From contig NZ_CP102263.1 of NCBI RefSeq assembly GCF_025147485.1, forward strand, positions 1,997,501 to 2,061,500: DNA of 64,000 bases, written 5' to 3'. The position numbers and the translations under genes were made by a program. The stretch comes from Bacteroides uniformis. Lineage in GTDB: Bacteria > Bacteroidota > Bacteroidia > Bacteroidales > Bacteroidaceae. Below, in pieces: positions 27,234 through 35,307 of the stretch (position 1 is its first letter; each line of letters starts with the position of its first letter). A model generated the notes under the pieces. It ran no database searches, had not been told where the DNA came from, and worked only from the letters and a program-made list of their open reading frames with translations.

Positions 27234-27272
27234 AGCGGAGCGCAATTTGTACAAATTGCGCTCCGCTATTTT
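27234..27272 (+). terminator. Palindromic hairpin / terminator after the alpha-2-macroglobulin gene
   Basis: A perfect 34-bp palindrome (27234-27250 paired with 27251-27267), AGCGGAGCGCAATTTGT arm, followed by a short ATTTTA. The stem is very strong but the T-run weak. Confidence 0.75.
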
Positions 27273-27294
27273 AGGTACTCTCGCTAAAAACACC

Positions 27295-27302
27295 TATTTT
27301 TG
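27295..27302 (+). promoter_or_regulatory. Predicted -7 box for the DUF1573-meaB unit
   Basis: TATTTTTG fits TAnnTTTG 59 bases before the DUF1573 start; no good -33 element. Confidence 0.45.
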
Positions 27303-27361
27303 TCCGACTAATATTGAATGAGAGTGGCAGAATTAGGAAATCTTGATATTAAGAAAAATAG

Positions 27362-28435
27362 ATGAAGCGGATATTGATAACTTTATATGTGCTTGCAAGT
27401 GTGGTATTGACTGCTGTAGCGCAAGCTCGTTTTACCTCGAATACAGAGATGTACAGTTTCGGCCAGATAGAATGGAAGCATCCCGTGACTGTGCAATATA
27501 CCATCACCAATACGGGTGACCAGCCTTTAGTGCTTACAGAAGTAGAGCCGGATTGCGCCTGCTCTGTGGCCCAGTGGACAAAAACGCCTATTGCTCCGGG
27601 GGCAAAAGGAACAGTAAATGTGACTTTTGACGCCAAGGCATTGGGACATTTCCAGAAATCCGTGGCTATTTACAGCAATGCGCAACCCAATCTGGTCTAT
27701 TTGAAGTTCAATGGTGAAGTAGTACAGGAAATCAAGGACTTTACCAAGACGCACCCTTATCTTATCGGTCAGATACGTATTGACAAGAACAGCCTCGACT
27801 TTCCCGATATTCAGCATGGTGAGCAGCCGGTGATTCATATCGGCGTGGTCAATCTTTCCGACCGTCCTTATGAACCGGTACTGATGCATCTGCCTCCTTA
27901 TTTGCAGACAAAAGTAGAGCCCAATGTCTTGCAAAAGGGAGAAAAAGGAGTGATTACACTTACATTGAATTCGGAAAGACTGACTGGCCTCGGACTGACT
28001 CAAACGTCGGTCTATCTTTCTCGCTTCTCCGGTGACAAGGTGGGCGATGAAAACGAGATTCCCGTTTCTGCCATTCTTTTACCGGATTTCTCCGGAATGA
28101 CGGAAGTGGAGAAGGCAAATGCTCCTGCCATCAGCCTTTCTACCAAAGAAGTTGATATGAGTGCGATATTGGCAAAGAAGTCAAAAGCACGTCAGGATAT
28201 TACCATTACCAATACCGGGCGTTCTCCTTTACAGATAAACAAGCTCCAGGTATTCCACCCGGCAGTGGGAGTTAACCTCAAGAAGAGTGTATTGCAACCC
28301 GGTGAAAGCACTCGCCTGCGGGTAACGGTAGTGAAGAAGAATATAGGCAAGAAGCGCCGTCATCTGCGTCTGCTGATGATTACCAATGACCCGATGCAGC
28401 CGAAAGTTGAAATCAACATTAAAGCAAAACAATAA
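27362..28435 (+). CDS. DUF1573 domain-containing secreted protein
   Basis: 357 residues with a signal peptide (MKRILITLYVLASVVLTAVAQ). Two or three ASH-like immunoglobulin-type DUF1573 repeats are seen: near residues 45-110 (YTITNTGDQPLVLTEVEPDC, then SVAQWTKTPIAPGAKGTVNV) and near 270-357 (DITITNTGRSPLQINKLQV). The family is abundant and secreted in Bacteroidota; no enzymatic role is known. Upstream of meaB in the same direction with a 49-base spacer containing heptamers. Probably periplasmic. Confidence 0.87.
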   Translation: MKRILITLYVLASVVLTAVAQARFTSNTEMYSFGQIEWKHPVTVQYTITNTGDQPLVLTEVEPDCACSVAQWTKTPIAPGAKGTVNVTFDAKALGHFQKSVAIYSNAQPNLVYLKFNGEVVQEIKDFTKTHPYLIGQIRIDKNSLDFPDIQHGEQPVIHIGVVNLSDRPYEPVLMHLPPYLQTKVEPNVLQKGEKGVITLTLNSERLTGLGLTQTSVYLSRFSGDKVGDENEIPVSAILLPDFSGMTEVEKANAPAISLSTKEVDMSAILAKKSKARQDITITNTGRSPLQINKLQVFHPAVGVNLKKSVLQPGESTRLRVTVVKKNIGKKRRHLRLLMITNDPMQPKVEINIKAKQ

Positions 28436-28452
28436 GAAGTCGTAAAGTCCTT

Positions 28453-28473
28453 CATAACTCATAACTTATAACT
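28453..28473. repeat. Three-copy heptamer array before meaB
   Basis: CATAACT, CATAACT, TATAACT in tandem; each contains TAA. Between DUF1573 and meaB. Confidence 0.75.
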
Positions 28474-28484
28474 CACAAATAGCC

Positions 28485-29588
28485 ATGGAACATCCCGAAA
28501 ATAATGAAGCATATAAAGGCTTGGTTGTCAATGCAGGCATTGAGCAACCTTCATCGGTCAATCCTTACTTGAAGAACCGTCCCAGGCGGAAGAAACGCGA
28601 GCTTTCCGTATCAGACTATGTGGAGGGTATAGTGAAAGGTGATGTTACGGTACTCAGCCAGGCTGTAACACTGGTGGAAAGTGTGAAACCGGAGCACCAG
28701 GCTGTGGCGCAGGAGGTGATAGAGAAGTGTTTGCCCTATTCGGGCAACTCCGTCCGTGTGGGTATCAGTGGTGTGCCCGGTGCCGGTAAAAGTACCTCTA
28801 TTGATGTATTTGGCTTGCATGTACTGGAGGAACACGGTGGCAAGTTGGCTGTCCTTGCCATTGATCCGAGCAGCGAACGCAGCAAAGGCAGTATTCTCGG
28901 TGACAAGACGCGTATGGAGAAACTCTCCGTTCATCCCAAATCCTTTATACGTCCCAGTCCCTCTGCCGGTTCGCTGGGTGGCGTGGCACGCAAGACGCGT
29001 GAAACGATTGTGCTTTGTGAGGCTGCCGGTTTCGACAAGATATTTGTAGAGACGGTAGGGGTGGGGCAGAGTGAGACTGCCGTACATTCTATGGTAGACT
29101 TCTTCCTGCTGATACAGCTGGCGGGTACGGGCGATGAGTTGCAAGGCATCAAACGCGGCATCATGGAAATGGCCGATGGCATTGTTATTAATAAGGCTGA
29201 TGGCGACAACCTGGAGCGGGCCAGACTGGCAGCAACGCAGTTCCGTAATGCGCTGCACCTCTTCCCGGCTCCGGAGAGCGGTTGGACACCCCAAGTGCTG
29301 ACTTATTCCGGTTTCTATAATCTTGGTGTAAAAGAAGTGTGGGATATGGTCTACAAATACATTGACTTTGTGAAAGATAACGGCTATTTTGAATACCGCC
29401 GCAATGAGCAAAGCAAATACTGGATGTACGAGACCATTAACGAACAGCTGCGCGACAGCTTCTACCACAATCCGCAGATTGAAGCGATGCTGACTGGCAA
29501 GGAAAAACAAGTGCTACAGGGCAACTTGACTTCTTTTGTGGCTGCCAAGAACTTGCTGGACACCTATTTTGCAGAACTGAAGAAATAG
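28485..29588 (+). CDS. meaB: Methylmalonyl-CoA mutase-associated GTPase MeaB
   Basis: 367 residues. The P-loop GVPGAGKS is at residues 96-103, followed by VLAIDPSSERSKGSILGDKTRM (the MeaB/ArgK signature), ETVGVGQSE (switch II) and NKADGDN (base recognition). MeaB is a G3E-family chaperone that protects and reloads adenosylcobalamin-dependent methylmalonyl-CoA mutase, used in Bacteroides for propionate production. The mutase genes are not in this window. Followed at 24 bases by the Crp-family regulator. Confidence 0.94.
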   Translation: MEHPENNEAYKGLVVNAGIEQPSSVNPYLKNRPRRKKRELSVSDYVEGIVKGDVTVLSQAVTLVESVKPEHQAVAQEVIEKCLPYSGNSVRVGISGVPGAGKSTSIDVFGLHVLEEHGGKLAVLAIDPSSERSKGSILGDKTRMEKLSVHPKSFIRPSPSAGSLGGVARKTRETIVLCEAAGFDKIFVETVGVGQSETAVHSMVDFFLLIQLAGTGDELQGIKRGIMEMADGIVINKADGDNLERARLAATQFRNALHLFPAPESGWTPQVLTYSGFYNLGVKEVWDMVYKYIDFVKDNGYFEYRRNEQSKYWMYETINEQLRDSFYHNPQIEAMLTGKEKQVLQGNLTSFVAAKNLLDTYFAELKK

Positions 29589-29612
29589 GGGCATATCCCT
29601 TTCCCTATATCG

Positions 29613-30197
29613 ATGACTAAGGAAAACAACATGGAAGTGGCGCGGCGGTTTACCCGCCGCCTTCATGAACTCCCTTCTGAGGAGCTGGAGCTCATTGCCG
29701 GTTTGTTTGTACGCCGTGAGGTGCACAAAGGAGAACTGTTGATTAGTGAGAAAGATATAGCCAGGGATATTGTTTTCGTAGAGAAAGGACTGCTTCGCCA
29801 GTTCTATTTCAAAGAAGGCCGGGACATTACAGAGAACTTTGCCTGCGACGGTGACGGCGCTATGTGTATCGTCAGCCTTTTCACCGGACGCCGTAATTGC
29901 CTTCAGCTGGAATCCCTGGAGGAAGGCGTCATCTGGAGCATTTCGTATGCAGGACTGGTCGAACTCTCTGAGCGTTATCTGCATATAGCCCGTCTGCTTC
30001 GCCATTTATTGGAGGGGTCTTTAATGCTTTCCCAATATAAAGCAGACTCTTGGCGTTTCGAAACCTCACGCGAGCGGTATGCGCGCTTCGTCAGGGATTA
30101 TCCGGAGATAGCCCGGCGTGCCTCAGTCAACCACATAGCATCTTATCTGTTAATGACTCCCGAGTCTCTGAGCCGGGTACGTGCCGGAGTACTGTGA
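29613..30197 (+). CDS. Crp/Fnr-family transcriptional regulator
   Basis: 194 residues. An N-terminal cyclic-nucleotide-binding-like beta barrel (about 15-120: HKGELLISEKDIARDIVFVEKG, then RQFYFKEGRDITENF) is followed by a helical C-terminal part ending in a short helix-turn-helix (SVNHIASYLLMTPESLSRVR). There is no Fnr cysteine cluster. Typical of the many small Bacteroidota Crp-like proteins; ligand and targets are unknown. It runs convergently into the EamA gene, only 16 bases apart. Confidence 0.88.
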   Translation: MTKENNMEVARRFTRRLHELPSEELELIAGLFVRREVHKGELLISEKDIARDIVFVEKGLLRQFYFKEGRDITENFACDGDGAMCIVSLFTGRRNCLQLESLEEGVIWSISYAGLVELSERYLHIARLLRHLLEGSLMLSQYKADSWRFETSRERYARFVRDYPEIARRASVNHIASYLLMTPESLSRVRAGVL

Positions 30198-30213
30198 CGG
30201 TGGAACGGCTGTT

Positions 30214-31125
30214 TTATACGGCTTTCCCTTCTTTCTCGAAATCCTTGCGTGACTTGCTTTGTGTCACGATGTACACTCCCAGGAATACCAAGGCTATGGC
30301 TATTCCCTTTTCCAAATTGAACACTCCCAATCCTAAGATGATGGCAACGGTTGAGGCCACGATGGGCTGCATGTAGTTGTACATGCTCACCACAGTGGGG
30401 CGCAACAGCCTCTGCGCACTCATTATGAAGATATAGGCAAGGAAGCTTCCTCCCACAACCACATATCCCACTTGCAGCAGGGCGGCTGTAGATATTTCGC
30501 TCCACTGTATGGCAGCCACGTCGTGGTAAGAGAACGGGATGTAGCACATGGAGGCATAGACAAACATCCATTTGTTCAGGGTGATGGGAGAGTATTTCTG
30601 CGACAACCCCTTGAATACGGTCAGATAAATGGAGAAGCTGATTTGGGCGAGCAGGCAGAGAAGGTCTCCGATGAGGCTGCCATTGCCGGCACCGGTGGTC
30701 TGGCTGCTCATGATGAGTATGAATGCTCCCATAGCCCCTACAAAGATGCCCAGCACTTTCTTGTTGGTGACCGGTTCTTTCAGATAGATTGCAGCCACTA
30801 TCATGGTGACGATGGGCAGCGTGGTTGTAACGATGGAGGCGTCTATGGGCGAAGTCATGGAGAGTCCGAAGATATAGACACCCTGATTGAATACCAGTGC
30901 GAAGAGTGCGGCGAAGAATATCTTCAGCATGTCCCGGTGGTCCACCTGCTCGCGCTTGCAGAACAAGGAGAGGAGCCAGAAGCAGGCAGCTGCGCCTACC
31001 ATGCGGAATGTGGTTACTGACAACGCGGAAAACTCCACCAGAGCCGACTTGCCGATAGGTGCCATCAGCCCCCATAAGATATTTGCGGTAAGGGCGAACA
31101 GATGCCCTTGAATGTTCTTGTCCAT
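30214..31125 (-). CDS. EamA/DMT-family drug or metabolite transporter
   Basis: 303 residues from the ATG at 31125 (MDKNIQGHLFALTANILWG); the frame extends upstream to a TTG at 31158, but the sequence there is not credible as protein. Ten predicted membrane helices in two EamA repeats (about 8-140 and 155-290). LFALTANILWGLMAPIGKSAL and YMQPIVASTVAIILGLGVF are typical. Substrate unknown. Divergent from the ATPase gene at 31266. Confidence 0.88.
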   Translation of the reverse strand: MDKNIQGHLFALTANILWGLMAPIGKSALVEFSALSVTTFRMVGAAACFWLLSLFCKREQVDHRDMLKIFFAALFALVFNQGVYIFGLSMTSPIDASIVTTTLPIVTMIVAAIYLKEPVTNKKVLGIFVGAMGAFILIMSSQTTGAGNGSLIGDLLCLLAQISFSIYLTVFKGLSQKYSPITLNKWMFVYASMCYIPFSYHDVAAIQWSEISTAALLQVGYVVVGGSFLAYIFIMSAQRLLRPTVVSMYNYMQPIVASTVAIILGLGVFNLEKGIAIALVFLGVYIVTQSKSRKDFEKEGKAV

Positions 31126-31234
31126 ACTCTTTTGTTCTTTGCGGGTGCAAAAGAACAACTATTTTCTGAAAAGAGAAAATCTTTCATTATATGATTTTTC
31201 TGGTTCATGGGCGTAGAAATAAGAGATTATCGTG

Positions 31235-31242
31235 TATATTTG
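31235..31242 (+). promoter_or_regulatory. Predicted -7 box for the ATPase-DUF4435-mscS unit
   Basis: TATATTTG fits TAnnTTTG 24 bases before the ATG. A small inverted repeat (TTGCTT/AAGCAA, 31240-31259) straddles the presumed start site. Confidence 0.5.
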
Positions 31243-31265
31243 CTTCTAATTAAAAGCAAGAAACC

Positions 31266-32096
31266 ATGGAAGTACAAGCCAATTACATCAAGCGTATCGA
31301 AATACACGGATTGTGGCATCGGTACGATATTGCCTGGGACCTGCGTCCTGACGTCAATATACTTTCCGGCATCAACGGAGTGGGGAAGACCACTATCCTG
31401 AACCGTTCGGTCAACTATCTGGAACAGACATCGGGTGAAGTGAAGAGTGACGAGAAGAACGGCGTACACGTCTACTTCGACAACCCCGCAGCCACCTTTA
31501 TCCCCTATGATGTAATCCGCAGCTACGACCGCCCCCTTATCATGGGCGACTTTACGGCACGCATGGCCGATGCCAACGTGAAGTCGGAACTGGACTGGCA
31601 GCTCTATCTGCTCCAGCGCCGTTATCTGGACTACCAGGTGAACATCGGCAACAAGATGATAGAGCTGCTCAGCGGTGACGAAGAGCAGCGCAGCCTGGCT
31701 CCCTCCCTTTCCCTCCCCAAGCGGAAGTTCCAGGATATGATTGACGAGCTTTTCAGCTATACCCATAAGACGATAGACCGCAAAAGCAACGACATCGTTT
31801 TCTATCAGAACGGCGAGCGCCTGCTGCCCTACAAACTGTCTTCGGGCGAGAAGCAGATGCTGGTCATCCTGCTGACCGTGCTGGTGCGTGACGATGACCA
31901 CTGCGTACTCTTCATGGACGAGCCGGAAGCCTCCCTGCACATCGAATGGCAGCAGAAGCTCATCGGCATGATACGCAGCCTGAATCCCAATGTGCAGCTT
32001 ATCCTCACCACCCATTCGCCCGCCGTCATCATGGAAGGCTGGCTGGATGCCGTCACCGAAGTCAGCGAAATCTCCTCCCTAATCCCTAATCCTTAA
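31266..32096 (+). CDS. ABC-type/AAA_21-like ATPase paired with DUF4435 (PARIS AriA-like)
   Basis: 276 residues. Walker A GINGVGKT is at 35-42, the ABC signature LSSGEKQ at 191-197, Walker B VLFMDEPEASLH at 214-225 and the His switch LILTTHSP near 240-247. The long coiled-coil insert of SMC/OLD proteins is reduced to about 100 residues. It is followed at 11 bases by a DUF4435/TOPRIM-like gene, the same two-gene order as the PARIS anti-phage system (AriA ATPase, AriB DUF4435), though AriA proteins are usually longer. The last seven codons (SLIPNP-stop) come from a heptamer array. Defence function is inferred from pairing only. Confidence 0.85.
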   Translation: MEVQANYIKRIEIHGLWHRYDIAWDLRPDVNILSGINGVGKTTILNRSVNYLEQTSGEVKSDEKNGVHVYFDNPAATFIPYDVIRSYDRPLIMGDFTARMADANVKSELDWQLYLLQRRYLDYQVNIGNKMIELLSGDEEQRSLAPSLSLPKRKFQDMIDELFSYTHKTIDRKSNDIVFYQNGERLLPYKLSSGEKQMLVILLTVLVRDDDHCVLFMDEPEASLHIEWQQKLIGMIRSLNPNVQLILTTHSPAVIMEGWLDAVTEVSEISSLIPNP

Positions 32097-32106
32097 TCCC
32101 TACCCA
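32079..32106. repeat. Heptamer array at the ATPase-DUF4435 junction
   Basis: CTAATCC, CTAATCC, TTAATCC in tandem (32079-32099), followed by a degenerate CTACCCA. The array encodes the C-terminus of the ATPase and its TAA (32094-32096). The same word occurs before tatA (63427-63460). Confidence 0.8.
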
Positions 32107-32107
32107 A

Positions 32108-33121
32108 GTGTCCACTTCTTTAAAACATAACCTTACTTCCGCCTATCTGGATGCCGCCCGCAAGTTGTCTCCCAAGAGAGCACGCAGGCGCATAGTGGCG
32201 TATGTGGAGAGCTATGACGACATCGCTTTCTGGCGGACGCTGCTGTCCGAGTTCGAGAATGAGGAGCGTTATTTCCAGGTGATGCTTCCGTCTGCCACCT
32301 CCCTGGCAAAGGGCAAGAAGATGGTGCTGATGAATACGTTGAACACATCGGAGCTGGGCCGCAGCCTGATAGCTTGTGTAGACAGCGACTACGACTTCCT
32401 GCTGCAAGGTGCCACCAAGGTGTCGCATAAGATAAACAAGAATCCCTATATCTTCCAGACTTATGGCTATGCCATCGAGAACTTCCACTGCTTTGCCGAC
32501 AGTCTGCATGAAGTCTGTGTGCAGGCCACGCTGAACGACCGGCATATCCTGGACTTCCCCGCTTTTCTGAAGCGTTATTCGCAGATTGCCTATCCGCTGT
32601 TTCTGTGGAATGTCTGGTTCTACCGCCAGCACGACACACACACTTTCCCGATGTACGACTTCAACGCCTGCGTGCGTTTGCAAGAGATAAACCTGCGTCA
32701 TCCTTACCGTAGTCTGGACGAGATGCAAAAGACGGTGTCGGCCAAGCTGTCCGAACTGCAAGCCCGTTTCCCCCGCTACATCGACCGGGTGGAGCAGCTG
32801 GGCACGGAGTTGGAACGTTTGGGACTGACTCCGGACAATACCTATCTTTATATCCAAGGACACCATATCATGGATTGTGTAGTGCTGAAAATCCTTATCC
32901 CGGTATGTACGGTGCTGCGTCGTGAACGCGAGCAGGAGATAAAGCGCCTGGCAGAGCATAACGAACAGTTCCGCAACGAACTGACGGGGTATGAGAACAG
33001 TCAGGTCAATGTATCCGTGATGCTGAAAAAAAACAGCGGCTACAAGAACCTTTATCTTTATCAGTGGTTGAAAGAAGACATTATGGAGTTCCTCGAGCGG
33101 GAGGAACAGTCGCGTAGATAA
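32108..33121 (+). CDS. DUF4435 (TOPRIM-like) protein, PARIS AriB-like
   Basis: 337 residues from a GTG start. TOPRIM-like hallmarks are present: AYVESYDDIAFW with Glu34 and ACVDSDYDFLL with Asp92, Asp94 and Asp96, followed by TYGYAIENFHC, the conserved Ile-Glu-Asn of DUF4435. In PARIS, AriB is a TOPRIM nuclease released by AriA upon phage triggering and cleaves host tRNA. Catalytic residues appear intact. It lies directly after the ATPase and 27 bases before an MscS channel, all rightward. As a core-like locus it could also be a housekeeping OLD-type pair. Confidence 0.82.
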   Translation: MSTSLKHNLTSAYLDAARKLSPKRARRRIVAYVESYDDIAFWRTLLSEFENEERYFQVMLPSATSLAKGKKMVLMNTLNTSELGRSLIACVDSDYDFLLQGATKVSHKINKNPYIFQTYGYAIENFHCFADSLHEVCVQATLNDRHILDFPAFLKRYSQIAYPLFLWNVWFYRQHDTHTFPMYDFNACVRLQEINLRHPYRSLDEMQKTVSAKLSELQARFPRYIDRVEQLGTELERLGLTPDNTYLYIQGHHIMDCVVLKILIPVCTVLRREREQEIKRLAEHNEQFRNELTGYENSQVNVSVMLKKNSGYKNLYLYQWLKEDIMEFLEREEQSRR

Positions 33122-33148
33122 GATTGCCGTTATGATAAACATACGATT

Positions 33149-34426
33149 ATGGAGATATTGAAGAAGATAGACGACCTTTTAATCGGGTGGGGCATATCCC
33201 CTTCCCGGGCTGATATGCTCGACCAATTCATTGCCTTTGCACTGATACTTGCCGTTGCTTTCCTGGCGGATGCCCTATGCCGGAAAATCCTGCTGAAGGT
33301 AGTGGCACAACTGGTGAAGAAGACCAAGGCTACGTGGGACGACATCGTATTCGACCGTAAAGTGATGGTGCACCTCAGCCGCATGGTGGCTCCCGTTATC
33401 ATCTATCTGTTTGTTCCATTGGCATTTGTCGAAGTCGGTTCATCGGCAATGGATTTCATCCGGCGTATCTGCCTTATTTACATCATCATTACTTTCCTGA
33501 GTTTCGTTAACTCGTTCCTGAAGGCTGTTTATAGCGTATACAGCGAGAGGGAGCAGTTCCGCGACCGCCCTTTGAAGGGGATGTTGCAGACCATGCAGGT
33601 CATTCTGTGGCTGGTGGGTGGCATTGTGGTCGTGGGCGAACTGATAGGCCGCGACCCGCTTTCGCTGCTTGCCGGATTGGGTGCCTCGGCAGCCATCCTG
33701 ATGCTGGTATTCAAGGATTCCATTATGGGCTTTGTCTCCGGTGTGCAGCTTTCGGCCAACGACATGCTGAAGGTGGGCGACTGGATTGAGATGCCCAAGT
33801 ACGGTGCCAACGGTACGGTGATAGAGGTAACGTTGAACACCGTAAAAGTGCGCAACTGGGACAATACCATTACCACCATCCCTCCTTACCTGCTTGTCAG
33901 CGACTCCTTCCAGAACTGGCGCGGCATGCGCGAGAGCGGTGGGCGGCGAGTGAAGCGCAGTATCAATATCGACATGACCAGCGTCCGTTTCTGCACCCCG
34001 GAGATGCTGGCAAAATATCGCAAGATACAGCTACTGAAAGATTATGTGGAGCAAACGGAGGAAGTGATTGAAAAGTACAATGTGGAAAACGGCATCGATA
34101 ACTCCATCCTCGTCAACGGACGCCGCCAGACCAATCTGGGTGTGTTCCGGGCGTATCTGACGGCTTATTTGAAAAGTCTTCCCGACGTAAATCAGGAACT
34201 GACCTGCATGGTGCGCCAACTCCAGCCTACCGACCGCGGTATCCCGATAGAACTTTATTTCTTCTGTGCGCTGAAGGATTGGGTGCCCTATGAAGGGGTG
34301 CAGGCGGATGTATTCGACCATGTGCTGGCAATCATCCCCGAATTCGATTTGCAGGTATTCCAGTCTCCGTCCGGCAGAGATTTCCAGCGGGTACTGCCTG
34401 CTGCTTCCGAAGAAAAAGGAGCTTGA
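33149..34426 (+). CDS. Small-conductance mechanosensitive (MscS-family) ion channel
   Basis: 425 residues. Several N-terminal membrane helices (about 20-165) lead to the MscS core: LLAGLGASAAILMLVFKDSIMGFVSGVQL (pore helix near 170-200) and the beta domain with GDWIEMPKYGANGTVIEVTLNTVKVRNWDN. The C-terminal alpha/beta vestibule (about 270-425) is longer than that of minimal MscS. It releases solutes on hypo-osmotic shock. It follows the DUF4435 gene by 27 bases and is probably in its transcript. Confidence 0.9.
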   Translation: MEILKKIDDLLIGWGISPSRADMLDQFIAFALILAVAFLADALCRKILLKVVAQLVKKTKATWDDIVFDRKVMVHLSRMVAPVIIYLFVPLAFVEVGSSAMDFIRRICLIYIIITFLSFVNSFLKAVYSVYSEREQFRDRPLKGMLQTMQVILWLVGGIVVVGELIGRDPLSLLAGLGASAAILMLVFKDSIMGFVSGVQLSANDMLKVGDWIEMPKYGANGTVIEVTLNTVKVRNWDNTITTIPPYLLVSDSFQNWRGMRESGGRRVKRSINIDMTSVRFCTPEMLAKYRKIQLLKDYVEQTEEVIEKYNVENGIDNSILVNGRRQTNLGVFRAYLTAYLKSLPDVNQELTCMVRQLQPTDRGIPIELYFFCALKDWVPYEGVQADVFDHVLAIIPEFDLQVFQSPSGRDFQRVLPAASEEKGA

Positions 34427-34506
34427 TTCCGACCATCAAAAAGGCCTATATCTATTGTATTTCTCATAGGGAGTCATTACCTTTGAACCCTATACTGAAA
34501 GGTCAG

Positions 34507-34619
34507 AACATCCCCATCTTTTCTCCCAAAACATCCCCATGTTTTGGGGTATTACATCCGGGTGTTTTGGGTGAAAACATCCCCATGTTTTGGGGCAATA
34601 CATCCGGGTGTTTTAGGTA
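34507..34619. repeat. 46-bp tandem repeat of palindromic words (CATCCCCATG / CATCCGGGTG)
   Basis: Two 46-bp units, 34528-34573 and 34574-34619, differ at four positions; a partial third unit begins at 34507. Each unit contains AAAACAT-CCCC-ATGTTTT-GGGG, in which either AAAACAT/ATGTTTT or CCCC/GGGG can pair, and ACATCCGGGTGT, a near palindrome with a CCGG core. It lies in the spacer 34427-34761 between mscS and the HU-like gene, which contains no gene. Confidence 0.88.
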
Positions 34620-34761
34620 TTCAGTCATATAGTGAAAGGTATTCGGTCACGGAGTCTTTACCGTAAGGTATAGGCTTTGTGTATGCAAGTTGTAGGTGTG
34701 CCTCGCGTCGGGCGGGAATATCTTTCGTTTTTTACGAACCTAATTATAAAGAAAGATTGGT

Positions 34762-35187
34762 ATGTCAATGAATTATGTGGTCCGCAAGAAGGTGGACAAG
34801 AGTGGAGACAAGGAAGTGGTGCGCTACTACGCGGCGTCAAAAGTGCTTCAGCCGGAACCGGTGAGCAATGACGAACTGGCCAAGAGGCTGGCTTTTGTCA
34901 GCTCCCTGCAGGTGGGCGATGCCCAGTCCGTGCTGGTGCAACTGCCGGATATTATAGCGGACTATCTGGCCAGTGGACGCACGGTGAACATCAAGGGACT
35001 TGGAAACTTTTTTCCCTCCATCACCAGCGAACCGGTGGAACGGATAGAGGACTGTACGGCAGATAAAGTGCGCATTTCGCGTATCTGCTTCAGGGCGGCA
35101 GGCAGTTTCATGCAGCGCGTTTGCCGTCATCTGGACTTGTTCAGCTTTCAGGTTCAGGAATTGAAGAAGGAGCTGAAGAAGAAGTAA
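34762..35187 (+). CDS. HU-like DNA-binding protein (HU-HIG type)
   Basis: 141 residues. The frame starts MSMNYVVRKKVDKSGDKEVVRYY, then helix-rich LAKRLAFVSSLQVGDAQSVLVQLPDIIADYL, and beta-strand VNIKGLGNFFPSI, which fits the HU-related family of Bacteroidota with a long N-terminal strand and C-terminal tail. HU proteins bend and compact DNA. The C-terminus (QELKKELKKK) is strongly basic. Whether it acts globally or locally is not visible. Confidence 0.85.
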   Translation: MSMNYVVRKKVDKSGDKEVVRYYAASKVLQPEPVSNDELAKRLAFVSSLQVGDAQSVLVQLPDIIADYLASGRTVNIKGLGNFFPSITSEPVERIEDCTADKVRISRICFRAAGSFMQRVCRHLDLFSFQVQELKKELKKK

Positions 35188-35212
35188 ACGGTACTTTTAG
35201 TTTCTTTCTTGA

Positions 35213-35261
35213 AACAGCGCGTACCCCTTGAAGCCGGAAGGCATTCGAGGGGCACGCTGTT
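35213..35261. terminator. Imperfect hairpin between HU-like and lipoprotein genes
   Basis: AACAGCG(CG)TACCCCT (from 35213) pairs with AGGGGCACGCTGTT (to 35261) with bulges. It sits between convergent genes; the T-run follows only after 20 bases, so termination is tentative. Confidence 0.45.
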
Positions 35262-35307
35262 GAAGAAGTTGTGTGTTTTTTTATAGCCTTGCGAGTGCTT
35301 CTTTTTT

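Noticed and set aside
30200..34426. A mobile defence island around the PARIS-like pair
   Set aside because: No integrase, transposase, tRNA junction or flanking direct repeat was seen; neighbours look like core genes.
34507..34619. G-quadruplex in the 46-bp repeat
   Set aside because: G-runs are separated by loops longer than seven bases, so the canonical motif is not met.
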